From Cruorifilaria tuberocauda (lineage: Eukaryota; Nematoda; Chromadorea; Rhabditida; Onchocercidae): DNA of 64,000 nt. Below the pieces are notes generated by a model, which did not search any database, was not told the origin of the DNA, and worked only from the letters and a program-made list of their open reading frames with translations. The stretch lies in NCBI GenBank assembly GCA_013365365.1, contig JABVXU010000130.1, positions 1 to 64,000 on the forward strand. Reading direction: 5' to 3'. Below are positions 42,348 through 53,383 of the stretch, in pieces. A program made the translations under genes and the position numbers. Within the stretch, counting starts at the first letter, position 1; each line of letters begins with the position of its first letter.

Positions 42348-44456
42348 ATGTCTTTACAACTACTATTTGAATGTCTCTCAGAAGAAATACCATCGAGAAT
42401 GCAAAGTTCAGCTATGACTTATGTTAAGAGTTATATTACTAATGTTTTTAATAAAAATAATATAAAATTTACATCTGTAGATGTCTTTGTAACAGCACGT
42501 CGCATCGCTCTCTTCGTCAATAATATAAGTTTTTCAGAATCGAAAGATTTTAACAATGAAATCAAGGGACCAAATGTCAATTCATCTAAAAGTGCTGTTG
42601 AAGGTTTTTTAAGGAATTATAGAAAAGGTGAAAAAGATTTGTTTATTAGAAAAGTAAATAATAGAAACTTCTACTTCATTAGAAGAGAAAGCTTTGCTTT
42701 TAATATCAGAGAATTTCTTAAAAATCAACTGGAAGAAATGCTAAAGAGCTTTTCTTGGCTGAAGAGCATGAGATGGAGCGAAAGGAAAGAAAGATGGGTT
42801 AGACCAATTAAAAACATTTTATGCATTTTAGATGACAGTATAATACCTGTATCTTTTGCAGGGATTAGGGCATGCAACACAACATATGGAAATAGGTTTC
42901 TTTCAAAGGATACAGTACTTACTGTTAAGTGCCCTAAAGAATATCTTAACTTGCTAGAAAAAAATAATGTTATTCTTCAGCCTGACAAAAGAAAGCAATT
43001 TATACTTGATCAAATTAATAAATTTGCAAAAGAGCAGAATTTACAACTTGAGAAAAATGATTACTTGCTTAATGAATTATCAGGTCTTATAGAGTGGCCA
43101 GTTGTACTGTTTGGTAAAGTAAATCAGGAAATGTCCTTTGGGCTACCAAAGGAGCTAGTTCTCAGTGTAATTAGTACTCAACAAAAATACCTTGCTTTAA
43201 GTAATGGTAAGGAAATCTCACACTTCGTTACTGTTGTCAATGTTAATAGTGATGAAGTTATAAGAGGTTATGAGAAAATACTGGAGGCACGTCTTGCTGA
43301 TGTACAATTTTTAATGTCTCATGATAGAAAGGAGAACCTTAATTATTATGTCAAAAAGTTGGATTCGATATTATCTCACCATTATCTTGGTAATGTGGGA
43401 GAGAAAGTAAGGCGCATTATAATTCTGTCAAAATACATAGCAGTATATGTTCCTGGTACTTCGTTGACTAAAGTTGAGCGTGCTGCATATTTGGCGAAGG
43501 CGGATCTTGCAACATCGATAGTAAGAGAATTTCCAGAATTACAAGGAGTAATTGGTGGATATTATGCTTCTAATTTTCAAGAAGATAAAGAAATAGTAGA
43601 AGCTATAGCTGAGCATTATAAGCCAGTTAGTCCAGAGCAAGAGTGTCCTAAATCCCCTACTGCAGTTACTGTTGCTATTGCTGATAAACTGGATAGTTTA
43701 GTTGGTTTAATTGCATCAGGTGAAAGGATTTCAGGTTCATATGATCAATTTGGATTGCGGAGAATGGCAATTGGTATAATTAGAACGGTTCTTGAGAATA
43801 ATTTATATGTTCCAATTAGGCTATTGATAGGTAAGTCTTTGTCTTTGTATTTAGAACTTGCATTTGCTGAAGGTGCATCATCAGTTGGTCGAAAAAGTGA
43901 GCTAAATAAAAGTCAAATTCTAGAAATTGTACTTAAGTTTTGTCTAGAGAGATTTAGGGTTATTTTAAAAAATAAAGGTATAAGACAAGATGTTGTAAGC
44001 TCGATATTATATCAAACTGGCGTTGATAATTTACTAGTAGCAGAAAAGCAAGCTATTGTGTTGGATCACTACCTTAGTATGCCTGAAGGCAAGCAGGCTC
44101 TGAACACTTATAAAAGAGTGAGTAATATTGTTAGAAAAGCTGAGAAAAATGATAATACTGTTTATAGTGTGTCTTATAATAAAAAGTTTTTGATTGATAA
44201 TGAAGAAATAGCACTATCAAATCGTTCTTTAAATGTTTTAAAAAAAATAAAACAAGAAATGAAAAATTGTTGCTTTAGTGTAGCACTTGATGAACTTAAT
44301 AGTTTTATTCCATTTATCAATCAATTCATGGATAATGTGAAAATCAATTGTACTTCTAATAAGCTTAGAGAAAACAGGTTATCTTTACTTGCAAGTGTTA
44401 TTTCCATCTTTCATTCTGTAGCACATTTTAGCCTTATACAAGAATCTAAACAATGA
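42348..44456 (+). CDS. glyS: Glycyl-tRNA synthetase beta subunit
   Basis: GlyS is the tRNA-binding beta subunit of glycyl-tRNA synthetase and pairs with the adjacent GlyQ. The 702-residue protein shows the ECLSEEIPSRMQ start, SMRWSERKERWVRP near residue 140, and the HD-type segment with ATSIVREFPELQGVIGGYYA near residue 387. Length is normal. Its TGA overlaps an ATG that begins the decayed uvrC region, an arrangement that suggests uvrC once followed directly. Confidence 0.96.
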   Translation: MSLQLLFECLSEEIPSRMQSSAMTYVKSYITNVFNKNNIKFTSVDVFVTARRIALFVNNISFSESKDFNNEIKGPNVNSSKSAVEGFLRNYRKGEKDLFIRKVNNRNFYFIRRESFAFNIREFLKNQLEEMLKSFSWLKSMRWSERKERWVRPIKNILCILDDSIIPVSFAGIRACNTTYGNRFLSKDTVLTVKCPKEYLNLLEKNNVILQPDKRKQFILDQINKFAKEQNLQLEKNDYLLNELSGLIEWPVVLFGKVNQEMSFGLPKELVLSVISTQQKYLALSNGKEISHFVTVVNVNSDEVIRGYEKILEARLADVQFLMSHDRKENLNYYVKKLDSILSHHYLGNVGEKVRRIIILSKYIAVYVPGTSLTKVERAAYLAKADLATSIVREFPELQGVIGGYYASNFQEDKEIVEAIAEHYKPVSPEQECPKSPTAVTVAIADKLDSLVGLIASGERISGSYDQFGLRRMAIGIIRTVLENNLYVPIRLLIGKSLSLYLELAFAEGASSVGRKSELNKSQILEIVLKFCLERFRVILKNKGIRQDVVSSILYQTGVDNLLVAEKQAIVLDHYLSMPEGKQALNTYKRVSNIVRKAEKNDNTVYSVSYNKKFLIDNEEIALSNRSLNVLKKIKQEMKNCCFSVALDELNSFIPFINQFMDNVKINCTSNKLRENRLSLLASVISIFHSVAHFSLIQESKQ

Positions 44457-46059
44457 ATTGTGTAGTTAATTATTCAGTTAATAAAGAGCCAAATCGAGTT
44501 GTCTACGCAGAATTGTGGTGTATATAAGATGGTGTGGAGAGGAAGGTGAGGTTTTATATATTTGGGAAAGAAAAACTTAAAATTAAGGTTATCTAATTAC
44601 CTTCATCTAGAAAGCCTTTCTGAGTGAGTCAAAGTTATGCTCTCACGTGTTACCATGATCGAAACTTTCCTAACTAAAAATAAAATTGAAGCATTGCTTC
44701 TTGAAACATAGTTAATAAAGGCACTAAAGCTTACTTATAATATTAAGCCCAAAGATGGGGAGCCTATCTTTATATAACAATTTCGAAACACAATTATCAG
44801 AGCATAGGACAACATAGAGGTAAACTTAGGAAAAGTGAGTTTTGCTATTATGTCCATTTACGTCTGTCAATGCTGTTAAGCAAACTATATCACTATTACA
44901 AAAGACTTTTCTTTTAAGGTGGTGCTCAGATAAAAAGTTTTCTCTCTACAAGAGGAGACAGTATTTTGAATATCATGTCAAGCGCTGCTCTGCTCTATGT
45001 ATATAGGTAAAATTACTGAAGATGATTACTACTGATCAGTAAAACAGGTATGGAGTATATTACTTGAGAAAAATAATGAAGTGGGAAACAGAGTTATCTT
45101 CTACAGTAAAAATACAGCAATGAACAGAACTATGAGCTTGCTGCTATATATAGAGATCGGATAAAATTCCTTAAGCAAATTCAAATGCAACTAATAGATT
45201 TTTCTTTTAAAAAAGATGCAGCCCTTTTGGGTATTGTACGAAAAGAAGACCTTGCATACATTAATGTGTTACTATTCAAGAACAAAGAAAACCATAGAAG
45301 CACTTTTTACTTTGCTGAGAATTATGGTGACTATCAAGACTATAGAATATATCTACTTTTTTGGTCAACTTATATACTCCAGTTAACGTGCTTCCATAAC
45401 AAATTTATATTCCAAGTTTTGTTACAAAGAGGGAAGTTATAGAGCAAGCGCTATGTAGAATTACTCATATGCAAATATGAATTCTTTACGCAAAGAATAG
45501 TAAAGGACCTAATTTATTAGGGTTTATTTGCAATAATTTTCGATATAGCTTAGAGCGAAAGATTACTGATTACAGAGATAGTTGAGAAAAACTTGGAGCT
45601 AAGAAAAGTTTTTCTTTACTAAGTGTCCAAAACGTATTGAGATTTATGATACCATATATCTGGAAGTCACCAAATTGGTGTGATGGTTGTTGCAGGATAG
45701 GAAGGTTTTTTAAAAAGTGAGTACAGAAAATTATAGAAAGTGAAACTTCAGGTATAAATATAAAATGATAAAAGAGGTGCTAATCAGGCATTTTTACGGT
45801 AAAATAAAGGATATAATTCATGATTCAATATTGATTGAGGTGGGTTTGGACATATTTCTACGGCGCAAAATGCATTAAAAATACTAAAAATAGATGTTCC
45901 TTTCGCCTATATGGCAAAAGGCCATTATCGCAATCCAGAGAATGAGAGATTTTATATGTCAGATAAGAAAGAGTTTGCTCTTGGAAGTGACAGTAAGGTT
46001 ATGCTTTACTTGCAATTGCTCGTAATGAAACTCATCGCTTTGCTATAGTTGAGCATTAA
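44453..46059 (+). pseudogene. uvrC: Decayed uvrC (excinuclease ABC subunit C)
   Basis: About 1.6 kb downstream of glyS hold collinear fragments of UvrC in all three plus-strand frames, separated by stops and indels. The order is: a GVYKM/GEVLYI-like N-terminal GIY-YIG piece (44495-44570), an IEALLLET piece (about 44680), a QHRGKLRK piece (44810), KRCSALCMYIGKIT (about 44980-45015), an UVR-motif-like YRDRIKFLKQIQ piece (45150-45190), an 85-codon open piece (45185-45442), SGSHQIGVMVVAG (45660-45700), then GHISTAQNALKI through SKVMLYLQLL (45850-46020) and a shifted NETHRFAI end. The C-terminal helix-hairpin-helix part is not recognisable. UvrC makes the dual incisions of nucleotide excision repair; this copy cannot encode it. 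Confidence 0.88.
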
Positions 46060-46294
46060 CAAATAAAGGAAGCAGTTGTGTATTATTTTTCTTTGGGAGA
46101 GAACATAAGCTAAGCTTCCCTGATAAGGGTTTAAAATTTAGCTAGAACTGGTAGGATTTTGTTAAAAGTTATTCTTAAGCGCTTAAATCACAGTTGGTGA
46201 ATGTAAATTTGTATGATTGGCTTATATTTAATACTAGCTCAAAGTGCTAGTCTATACTAAGCTGAAATACGATAAATCTTGCTATGTGTTATTG
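46060..46294. other. Gap between the uvrC remnant and ruvX
   Basis: No gene is visible. The uvrC C-terminal region would have lain here but cannot be recognised. Confidence 0.4.
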
Positions 46295-46807
46295 TCAAGG
46301 TACTACTACAGTATATGGAAATTCTTTAGTTATAGAAAAGCTATTAATTGTGTTTATCTTATCTAATGTTCTTTGTAGAATGATACATGCAGAGATTTTA
46401 TCGTATATCTTCCCCGATTTTGTGGTTGATACCCCAGCAGATTTTAGCATGTGAACTGCAATGAATGTTGATAAGCTCTCATCTTGCAAATATATATTTA
46501 CTTTATATTTTTTTATTATTCTATTTGCAAATTTGATTATAGTTTCACACCATTCACTTCTTTTCCCATCTGTTTCTAGTGGTAGTCCTATTACTATTGA
46601 ACCCGCTCCATTTTCTCTAAATATTCTATTCAAATATCCTAAATCTTTGCTTATATTTTTCCTATTATACACGCTATGAGCTGTAGCTATAAGCTGTGTT
46701 CTGTCACTAAATGCTATTCCTATTTGCTTTTTCCCCATATCAAGGCACATTATAGACTTATCTTTTGAAATAGATTTAAAGAATTCAGCAAGGTTCTTAT
46801 GTAGCAT
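46295..46807 (-). CDS. ruvX: Putative pre-16S rRNA nuclease RuvX/YqgF
   Basis: This 170-residue protein belongs to the YqgF/RuvX family of RNase H-like nucleases that mature the 5' end of 16S rRNA. It shows CLDMGKKQIGIAFSD (first catalytic Asp) near residue 21, VIGLPLETDG near residue 72, and YLQDESLST near residue 106. It begins immediately after the nrdA stop on the same strand, so the two are probably co-transcribed. The Ser/Thr-rich C-terminal tail is a little longer than usual. Confidence 0.92.
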   Translation of the reverse strand: MLHKNLAEFFKSISKDKSIMCLDMGKKQIGIAFSDRTQLIATAHSVYNRKNISKDLGYLNRIFRENGAGSIVIGLPLETDGKRSEWCETIIKFANRIIKKYKVNIYLQDESLSTFIAVHMLKSAGVSTTKSGKIYDKISACIILQRTLDKINTINSFSITKEFPYTVVVP

Positions 46808-48592
46808 TTATTGGCATGATAAGCACTCTTCATAATCAATGTCTGTTTTTTTGTACAATATCTCATTTCTTTTGGATATGTCATGTGAAACTTTTTCTGC
46901 CCTCTGTATTGACTGTGATCTACAGTAGTATAGACTCTTCAGGTTTTTTCTCCAAGCAAACATATGTATTTTGTGCAAATAGCGTTTATGTACATTGGCA
47001 GGTAGAAACAAATTTACTGCTTGAGACTGACAAATATATGGAGTTCTATCACTTGCATGTTCTATAATCCACTTTTGATCTAATTCATATGCTGTTTTAA
47101 ATATTAATTTTTCATACTCGTTAAGGAAATCTAAATGTTGTACAGAACCTTCATTTGTAGAAATTGAAGACCATACTTTATCAGTATCTTGATTTTTTTT
47201 TGCTAGTAATTTTTGTAAGAATTTGTTTCTCACTACAAATGATCCTGTTAATGTTTTTTGTGTGAATACATTTGCTGCGTATGGTTCTATTCCAGGAGAA
47301 GTATTACCTGCAATAATAGAAATTGAAGCAGTTGGAGCAATAGCAAGTTTATGTGTAAACCTTTCCATTAAGTTAATTTCTTTAGCATCAAGACATGCTC
47401 CTCTTTCTTCTGCTAGTTTTTTAGAAACTATGTCTGCTTGCTCACGCAAGTGCTTGAATATTCTCTTATTCCACTGTTGTGCTGTTACTGATTCAAAAGG
47501 AACCATTTTACTCTGTAAAAATGAGTGAAAGCCCATTACACCAAGACCGATGCTACGCTCTCTTACTGCAGAGTATTTTGCTCGGTATATTTCATCAGGT
47601 GCTTTATTTATAAAGTCATCAAATACATTGTCAAGAAAACGCATTATATCTTCTATAAAAAACTTACTGTCTTTCCATTCTTCGTAGTATTCAAGGTTTA
47701 CTGATGACAGGCAGCATACAGCAGTGCGAGGTTTATTTAGATGGTCATAACCTGTAGTTAAAGTAATTTCACTACACAAATTTGACATCTTAATATCTAA
47801 ATTAAGTTTTTTGTAAGATTCTGGCTTATTGTTGTTTATTGCATCGAGAAAGATAATGTAAGGCTCTCCAGTCTCAATTCTTGCTATTAATATTTTGATC
47901 CATATATCGCGCGCCTTAACGGTCGAAATAGCTTTATTACTGTGAGGACTAACTAAATTCCATTCTAAATCTCTTTCAATAGCATGCATGAACTCATCAT
48001 TTACTATTACAGCATGGTGTATATTTAGTGCTTTACGGTTCGGATCACCTCCTGTTGGCTTGCGTATATCAAGAAACTCTTCTATTTCTGGATGGGATAC
48101 AGGAAGGTAGACCGCTGAACTCCCCCTCCTTAAAGACCCCTGACTAATTGCAAGTGTTAGAGCGTTTTGTACTACAATAAATGGTACAATTCCTGACGTT
48201 TTACCGCTACCCCTTACGCTTTCACCAATTGAACGTAAATTTCCCCAATAACTACCTATCCCGCCTCCACGTGCAGCAAGCCAAACATTTTCATTCCATA
48301 AATCAACTATTCCCTTTAAACTGTCTTCAGTTTCGTTAAGAAAACAAGAAATAGGTAGCCCTCTGTCAGTGCCACCATTGCTAAGTATTGGGGTTGAAGG
48401 CATAAACCACAGATTACTCATATAGTCATAAAGACGCTGTGCATGATCATCATTATCAGAGTAATAGCTCGCAATGCGTGTGAAGAGATTTTGATAACTT
48501 TCATTCTCTATTAAATACCTATCCAATAGGACTGCTTTCCCAAAGCTGGTTAATTTAGCGTCTTTTCCATAATTAATAGTAATATTATTCAT
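46808..48592 (-). CDS. nrdA: Class Ia ribonucleoside-diphosphate reductase, alpha subunit
   Basis: NrdA reduces ribonucleotides to deoxyribonucleotides with the NrdB radical subunit, which is not in this window. The protein shows the active-site CFLNET segment near residue 82, the catalytic-loop NLCSEI near 280, PTASISIIAGNTSPGIEP near residue 420, and the C-terminal shuttle Cys pair ECLSCQ. I start it at the ATG at 48592 (594 residues), because AAGGA lies 6 nt upstream; the frame extends nine codons to an ATG at 48619. It has no N-terminal ATP cone, so overall activity control by dATP is probably absent, as inferred from length. Confidence 0.95.
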   Translation of the reverse strand: MNNITINYGKDAKLTSFGKAVLLDRYLIENESYQNLFTRIASYYSDNDDHAQRLYDYMSNLWFMPSTPILSNGGTDRGLPISCFLNETEDSLKGIVDLWNENVWLAARGGGIGSYWGNLRSIGESVRGSGKTSGIVPFIVVQNALTLAISQGSLRRGSSAVYLPVSHPEIEEFLDIRKPTGGDPNRKALNIHHAVIVNDEFMHAIERDLEWNLVSPHSNKAISTVKARDIWIKILIARIETGEPYIIFLDAINNNKPESYKKLNLDIKMSNLCSEITLTTGYDHLNKPRTAVCCLSSVNLEYYEEWKDSKFFIEDIMRFLDNVFDDFINKAPDEIYRAKYSAVRERSIGLGVMGFHSFLQSKMVPFESVTAQQWNKRIFKHLREQADIVSKKLAEERGACLDAKEINLMERFTHKLAIAPTASISIIAGNTSPGIEPYAANVFTQKTLTGSFVVRNKFLQKLLAKKNQDTDKVWSSISTNEGSVQHLDFLNEYEKLIFKTAYELDQKWIIEHASDRTPYICQSQAVNLFLPANVHKRYLHKIHMFAWRKNLKSLYYCRSQSIQRAEKVSHDISKRNEILYKKTDIDYEECLSCQ

Positions 48593-48646
48593 AGATTCCT
48601 TTTTTATCTTATTGTACATAGAAACTGCTTTAAGCAGTAGTGATTT

Positions 48647-49127
48647 TTAAGTTAGACTTTCTAGTTTTTTTTGTGAATGCTGTAGTGCAAATAGGATCCC
48701 ATCAATCTGACTTCCATATATTTTACAATAGCTAATATAGCTTATTTGCATGCTTACTTCTTTTGCAACACTCCGTATATAACTTTCTGAGTGACGGAAG
48801 TAATCTCCTTTATTTACAAAGTCGATGCCTTCACCTTCCTTTCTTCTTATCAAGCATATAATTACTCCTTTTTTGCTTGTAGACCTTTTTGCTAGTTCGA
48901 GTTCAACTTGAAAATTGTGCAGATAGTGCAGCACCTCGGCAAAGATAATGATATCGTACAGGTGGCTCCTTTCTTGCTTAAGAAAATCTGTCATTTCCAT
49001 ATGTATTAACTCATTATAAACAGGTTTACCTTTTATAAAACAGCCCCTGGCAATATTTAGCATTCTATTTGAAATGTCAACTCCTATTATATAGCTTCCG
49101 ATATTGTGTATTTTCAGAAAATGACCA

Positions 49128-49162
<35 letters not shown>

Positions 49163-49720
49163 AAGTGTAGGGATCAGGTTGTTAAAGATTTTTATAACTA
49201 CTGTATATATAAGTTCATGACCCCTATATTGCTTAGCGATTAGCCAGTGCTCAACGAAATACTTGCCAGTATAATCAAAATACTGTTTGATAAGCCTTTT
49301 AGGTAATTTTGTAATAGGTGCTAAATTTGTCATTTTTTTTATATAATATGATGCTTCTTCATAATTGTTATCAAGTTTCAATGTCTTTGTGAAATAAATA
49401 TAAGCCTTATTAGTATTTCCCATCGCAAAATGGCATCTTCCGATGTTATACCAAACTACAGGTAAATTAGAACAGAATAGACTGATTAAGCGGAATCGGA
49501 GCTTTGCATCTGATATATTGCCCTTATAGAAGTGATGTAAACCGATTTCAATGTTAGTGTTTAGTAGATTTTTTGACTTTTCAAAAAGTGAGGCTGTTTC
49601 TTTATGAAAAGCTATATATTTATTTACAACAAATTGCTTAGCTTTTTTAATATTAAGCAGACTGATTAATTTACATATAAAACTTGAGATAAAATTTATA
49701 AAAGATAGATTACCTTTCAT
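48647..49720 (-). CDS. TPR-containing SAM-dependent methyltransferase
   Basis: This 357-residue protein has a TPR-like helical region (about residues 55-125, including VWYNIGRCHFAMGNTNKAYI) followed by a class I methyltransferase domain with motif I LDLGCGTGICGHF near residue 190, a VDISNRML acidic motif II, and FAEVLHYL. This architecture is found in Anaplasmataceae and other alphaproteobacteria; the substrate is unknown. It is 54 bp upstream of nrdA (27 bp from the alternative start) on the same strand. Confidence 0.85.
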
Positions 49721-49920
49721 ACTTTAGATACCTTAGATATTTACTATTATTTTTAAGTAGCCTTGATTTTTGAAGTATTTTATATTATGAAATATTTTTT
49801 TCATTGATTTTTATTGTTCGTGAATCTGCTTGAACATTTACCTAGAAATAAATTTCGATCATTTAGAATTACAAGTATATATTATCGTCAATATAAGTAA
49901 ATATTCTGTATAAAAAAACG

Positions 49921-49949
49921 TTGACATGTTACTTATCGGTTCTTAGTAT
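49921..49949 (+). promoter_or_regulatory. Promoter of the 23S-5S rRNA unit
   Basis: TTGACA at 49921-49926, a 17-bp spacer and TAGTAT at 49944-49949 form a near-consensus sigma-70 promoter about 115 bp before the mature 23S 5' end. No 16S gene or spacer tRNA precedes it, so the unit is transcribed on its own. The remaining gap (49721-49920) holds nothing else that I recognise. Confidence 0.75.
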
Positions 49950-50062
49950 ATAAGAAGTTAATTTGCTTTTTAGATGTTTGACAAGTTTTACGGTAGAGAT
50001 TAATTTAATCTCAATTCAATTTGAATAATATTTAACTCTGCATATTCTACATATAGTCGAGT

Positions 50063-50490
50063 AAATAAATTATTAAGAGCACTTGATGGATGCCTTGGCG
50101 TCAAGAGGCGATGAAGGACGTGACAGGCTGCGATAAGCTGCGGGGAATTGTCAGTAAATTTTGATCCGCGGATTTCCGAATGGGGAAACCTAGCTAGCTA
50201 AGCTAGTTATTACATAGTATGTAAAGCAAACTTGGTGAATTGAAATATCTAAGTAGCCAAAGGAAAAGAAATCAACTGAGATTCCGTTAGTAGTGACGAG
50301 CGAAAGCGGAAGAGGCTAGAGATTTAAGAATAAGAATTAGAATACTCTGGAAGTAGTAACCATAGAAGGTGATAGTCCTGTATAAGTAGAAAATTTTTAA
50401 ATCCTTGAGTAGGGCGGGACACGTGGAATCCTGTTTGAATATGGGGGGACCATCCTCCAAGCCTAAATACTCCTTGACGACCGATAGTGG

Positions 50491-50524
<34 letters not shown>

Positions 50525-51737
50525 GGGAGGGGAGTGAAATAGAACCTGAAATCAAGTGCTTACAAACAGTTGGAGCTCTATGTTTTTTCTATAGGAGCAA
50601 TTTTATAGCAAATTTGCATTAGAGTGACAGCGTACCTTTTGCATAATGGGTCAGCGAGTTAATCTATAAAGCAAGCTTAAGCCGTTAGGTGTAGGCGTAG
50701 CGAAAGCGAGTCTAAATAGGGCGTTCTAGTTTTATGGATTAGACCCGAAACCAAGTGATCTAGTCATGACCAGATTGAAGGTGTGGTAAAACACACTGGA
50801 GGATCGAACTAGTTAATGTTGCAACATTATTGGATGAGTTGTGACTAGGGGTGAAAGGCCAATCAAACTTGGAAATAGCTGGTTCTCTGCGAAATCTATT
50901 TAGGTAGAGCGCTGTATTTATGTTATTGGGGGTAGAGCACTGGATAGACTAGGGGGACTCACTGTCTTACCAAATCTAACTAAACTCCGAATACCAATAA
51001 TTAATTGTACAGCAGACACACTATGGGTGCTAAGTCCATAGTGAAAAGGGAAACAACCCAGATCACCATCTAAGGTCCCAAAATTACAGCTAAGTGGGGA
51101 AGGAGGTAGAAAAACCATTACAGCTAGGAGGTTGGCTTGGAAGCAGCCATCCTTTAAAGAAAGCGTAACAGCTCACTTGTCTAAATAAGTTTTTCTGCGC
51201 TGAAAATGTATCGGGGCTAAAGCTGTATACCGAAGATGTGGGTATTTATTGACTTTAGTCAGTAAATGCGGTAGCAGAGCGTTCTGTAAGTCTATGAAGG
51301 CAATTTGTAAGAATTGCTGGAGATATCAGAAGTGAGAATGCTGACATGAGTAGCGTAAAAGAGTGTGAGAAACACTCTCACCAAAAATCCAAGGATTCCT
51401 ATGTTAAGTTAATCTGCGTAGGGTTAGTCGGTTCCTAAGGCAAGTCCGTAAAGGGGTAGTCGATGGCAATCAGGTTAATATTCCTGAACCTCTTAAGTGT
51501 GACGAGTTTTGTATTTGTATGGGGCTTATTGGATTGTCCTATGCTTAAAAGGAACTCCAGGAAATAGCACTTATATTTATGAGGCCGTACCGTAAACCGA
51601 CACTGGTGGATGAGTAGAGTATACTAAGGTGTTGAAAGAATGATGTTGAAGGAACTCGGCAAATTATACCTGTAACTTCGGAAGAAAGGTAGCCTGCTTT
51701 TAGGTAACTATTAGCAGGTGGCACAAAATGGGGAGTA

Positions 51738-51768
<31 letters not shown>

Positions 51769-51876
51769 AAACACGTAAGTGGAAGTATAGGGTCTGACGC
51801 CTGCCCGGTGCTGGAAGGTTAATAAGAAGGGTGTTAAGCTCTAAATTGAAGCCCCAGTAAACGGCGGCCGTAACAC

Positions 51877-51930
<54 letters not shown>

Positions 51931-52196
51931 TGGCGTAACGATTTCTCCACTGTCTCCAACATCAATTCAGCGAAATTGAATTCCCCGTGCAGATGCGGGG
52001 TACCCGCGGTTAGACGAAGAGACCCCGTGCACCTTTACTACAGCTTTATATTGCTATTAAAAGCGTAATGTGCAGAATAGGTGGGAGACTGTGAGATTAT
52101 GGCGCTAGCTATAATGGAGTCAATCTTGAGATACCACCCTTTACACTTTTGATATCTAACTATGTTTCATTATCTGGAACTAGGACGTTGTATGGT

Positions 52197-52242
<46 letters not shown>

Positions 52243-52376
52243 TGCGAAGGTAAGCTAGAGCTGGTCGGAAATCAGCTTGATAGTATAATGGCATAAGCTT
52301 GCCTGACTGCGAGGCTGACAGGCCAAGCAGAGACGAAAGTCGGTCATAGTGATCCGGTGATTCTGTATGGAAGGGT

Positions 52377-52420
<44 letters not shown>

Positions 52421-52469
52421 GGTGTTCAAGAGTTCATATCGACGACACCGTTTGGCACCTCGATGTCGA

Positions 52470-52529
<60 letters not shown>

Positions 52530-52845
52530 ATACGTGAGTTGGGTTTAGAACGTCGTGAGACAGTTCGGTTTCTATCTACCGTGGGTGAAGGAAATTTGAG
52601 AAGATCTAACTCTAGTACGAGAGGACCGAGATGGATATACCTCTGGTGTACCAGCTGTTATGCCAATAGCATCGCTGGGTAGCTATGTATAGATGGGATA
52701 ATTGCTGAAAGCATATAAGTAAGAAACCCTCTTCAAAAAGATTTCCCAATTAAGGCCGTGGAAGACTACCACGTTGATAGGCTAGGTGTGGAAGTATGGT
52801 AACATATGAAGCTAACTAGTACTAATAGCCTGATTGATTTATTTG
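50063..52845 (+). rRNA. rrl: 23S ribosomal RNA
   Basis: About 2.78 kb match the bacterial 23S rRNA. The 5' region has GATGGATGCCTTGGCG and GAGGCGATGAAGGACGTG. The peptidyl-transferase region has CGGCGGCCGTAAC and GACGGTCCTAAGGTAGCGAA, and the sarcin-ricin loop AGTACGAGAGGACCG lies near 52614. The ends are set by pairing of AAATAAAT (50063-50070) with ATTTATTT (52837-52844). I see no intervening sequence. Minor ORFs within it are not genes. Confidence 0.97.
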
Positions 52846-52901
52846 CTTTCTATATGTGCATATGCAGTGTTAAATATTAAGTTAAATTTGTAATTTTTAT
52901 T

Positions 52902-53010
52902 GACTTGGTGGCTATAGCAAAAATGAAACACCCGATCTCATTCCGAACTCGGAAGTTAAGCTTTTTAGCGCTGATGGTACTTGAAAAGGGAGAGTAGGTC
53001 GCTGCCAAGT
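52902..53010 (+). rRNA. rrf: 5S ribosomal RNA
   Basis: A 109-nt 5S rRNA follows the 23S after about 57 bp. The ends pair (ACTTGGTGGC with GCTGCCAAGT). The internal CCGATCTCATTCCGAACTCGGAAG block is typical of loops B and C. A run of seven T at 53020-53026 probably ends the transcript. The order 23S-5S without 16S is typical of Rickettsiales. Confidence 0.95.
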
Positions 53011-53083
53011 TTATAAAAGTTTTTTTATTGATTATTATTAGCTATAAATTATGTAAGTAACATATATAAGCAATAGAATGCTT

Positions 53084-53344
53084 TTACCATAACCCCCTTA
53101 TTTTCATGCATCCTTGGTCTTTTTCTATATCATCTAGTATTGTTCTTACCTTTTCCAATTTGCCACCTTTTAGCAATGGATCATTAGTTCCTGATGGTGT
53201 TATATTACCTACTGCTTTTTTTAATAATTCTTCTTGCTGACGGAATGCTGATCTCCAATCTGTTCCTGTCCCTTTAGGGAGAAATAGAGATTGATACATC
53301 TTACCAAAGCCTATGTTGCTTACCTCTTTTATGTACTCGACCAT
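53084..53344 (-). CDS. Hypothetical 86-residue protein downstream of rnpA
   Basis: I do not recognise this product. It is 86 residues, hydrophilic, and ends CMKIRGLW; it has neither a signal peptide nor a membrane helix. The DWRSAFRQQEELLKKAVGNI and KLEKVRTILDDIEKDQG stretches look helical. It starts 39 bp after the rnpA stop on the same strand with no clear ribosome-binding site. Composition looks protein-like, but existence is not certain. Confidence 0.45.
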   Translation of the reverse strand: MVEYIKEVSNIGFGKMYQSLFLPKGTGTDWRSAFRQQEELLKKAVGNITPSGTNDPLLKGGKLEKVRTILDDIEKDQGCMKIRGLW

Positions 53345-53383
53345 TTATCGTACCCATTAACTTTTTTAAAAACTTTACTTATA

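Noticed and set aside
45185..45442. 85-codon plus-strand ORF as a separate gene
   Set aside because: Its residues align with the middle of UvrC and it is collinear with other UvrC pieces, so it is part of the pseudogene.
50918..51118. ORFs inside the 23S rRNA (also 52419-52682)
   Set aside because: They lie in conserved rRNA sequence and are not protein genes.
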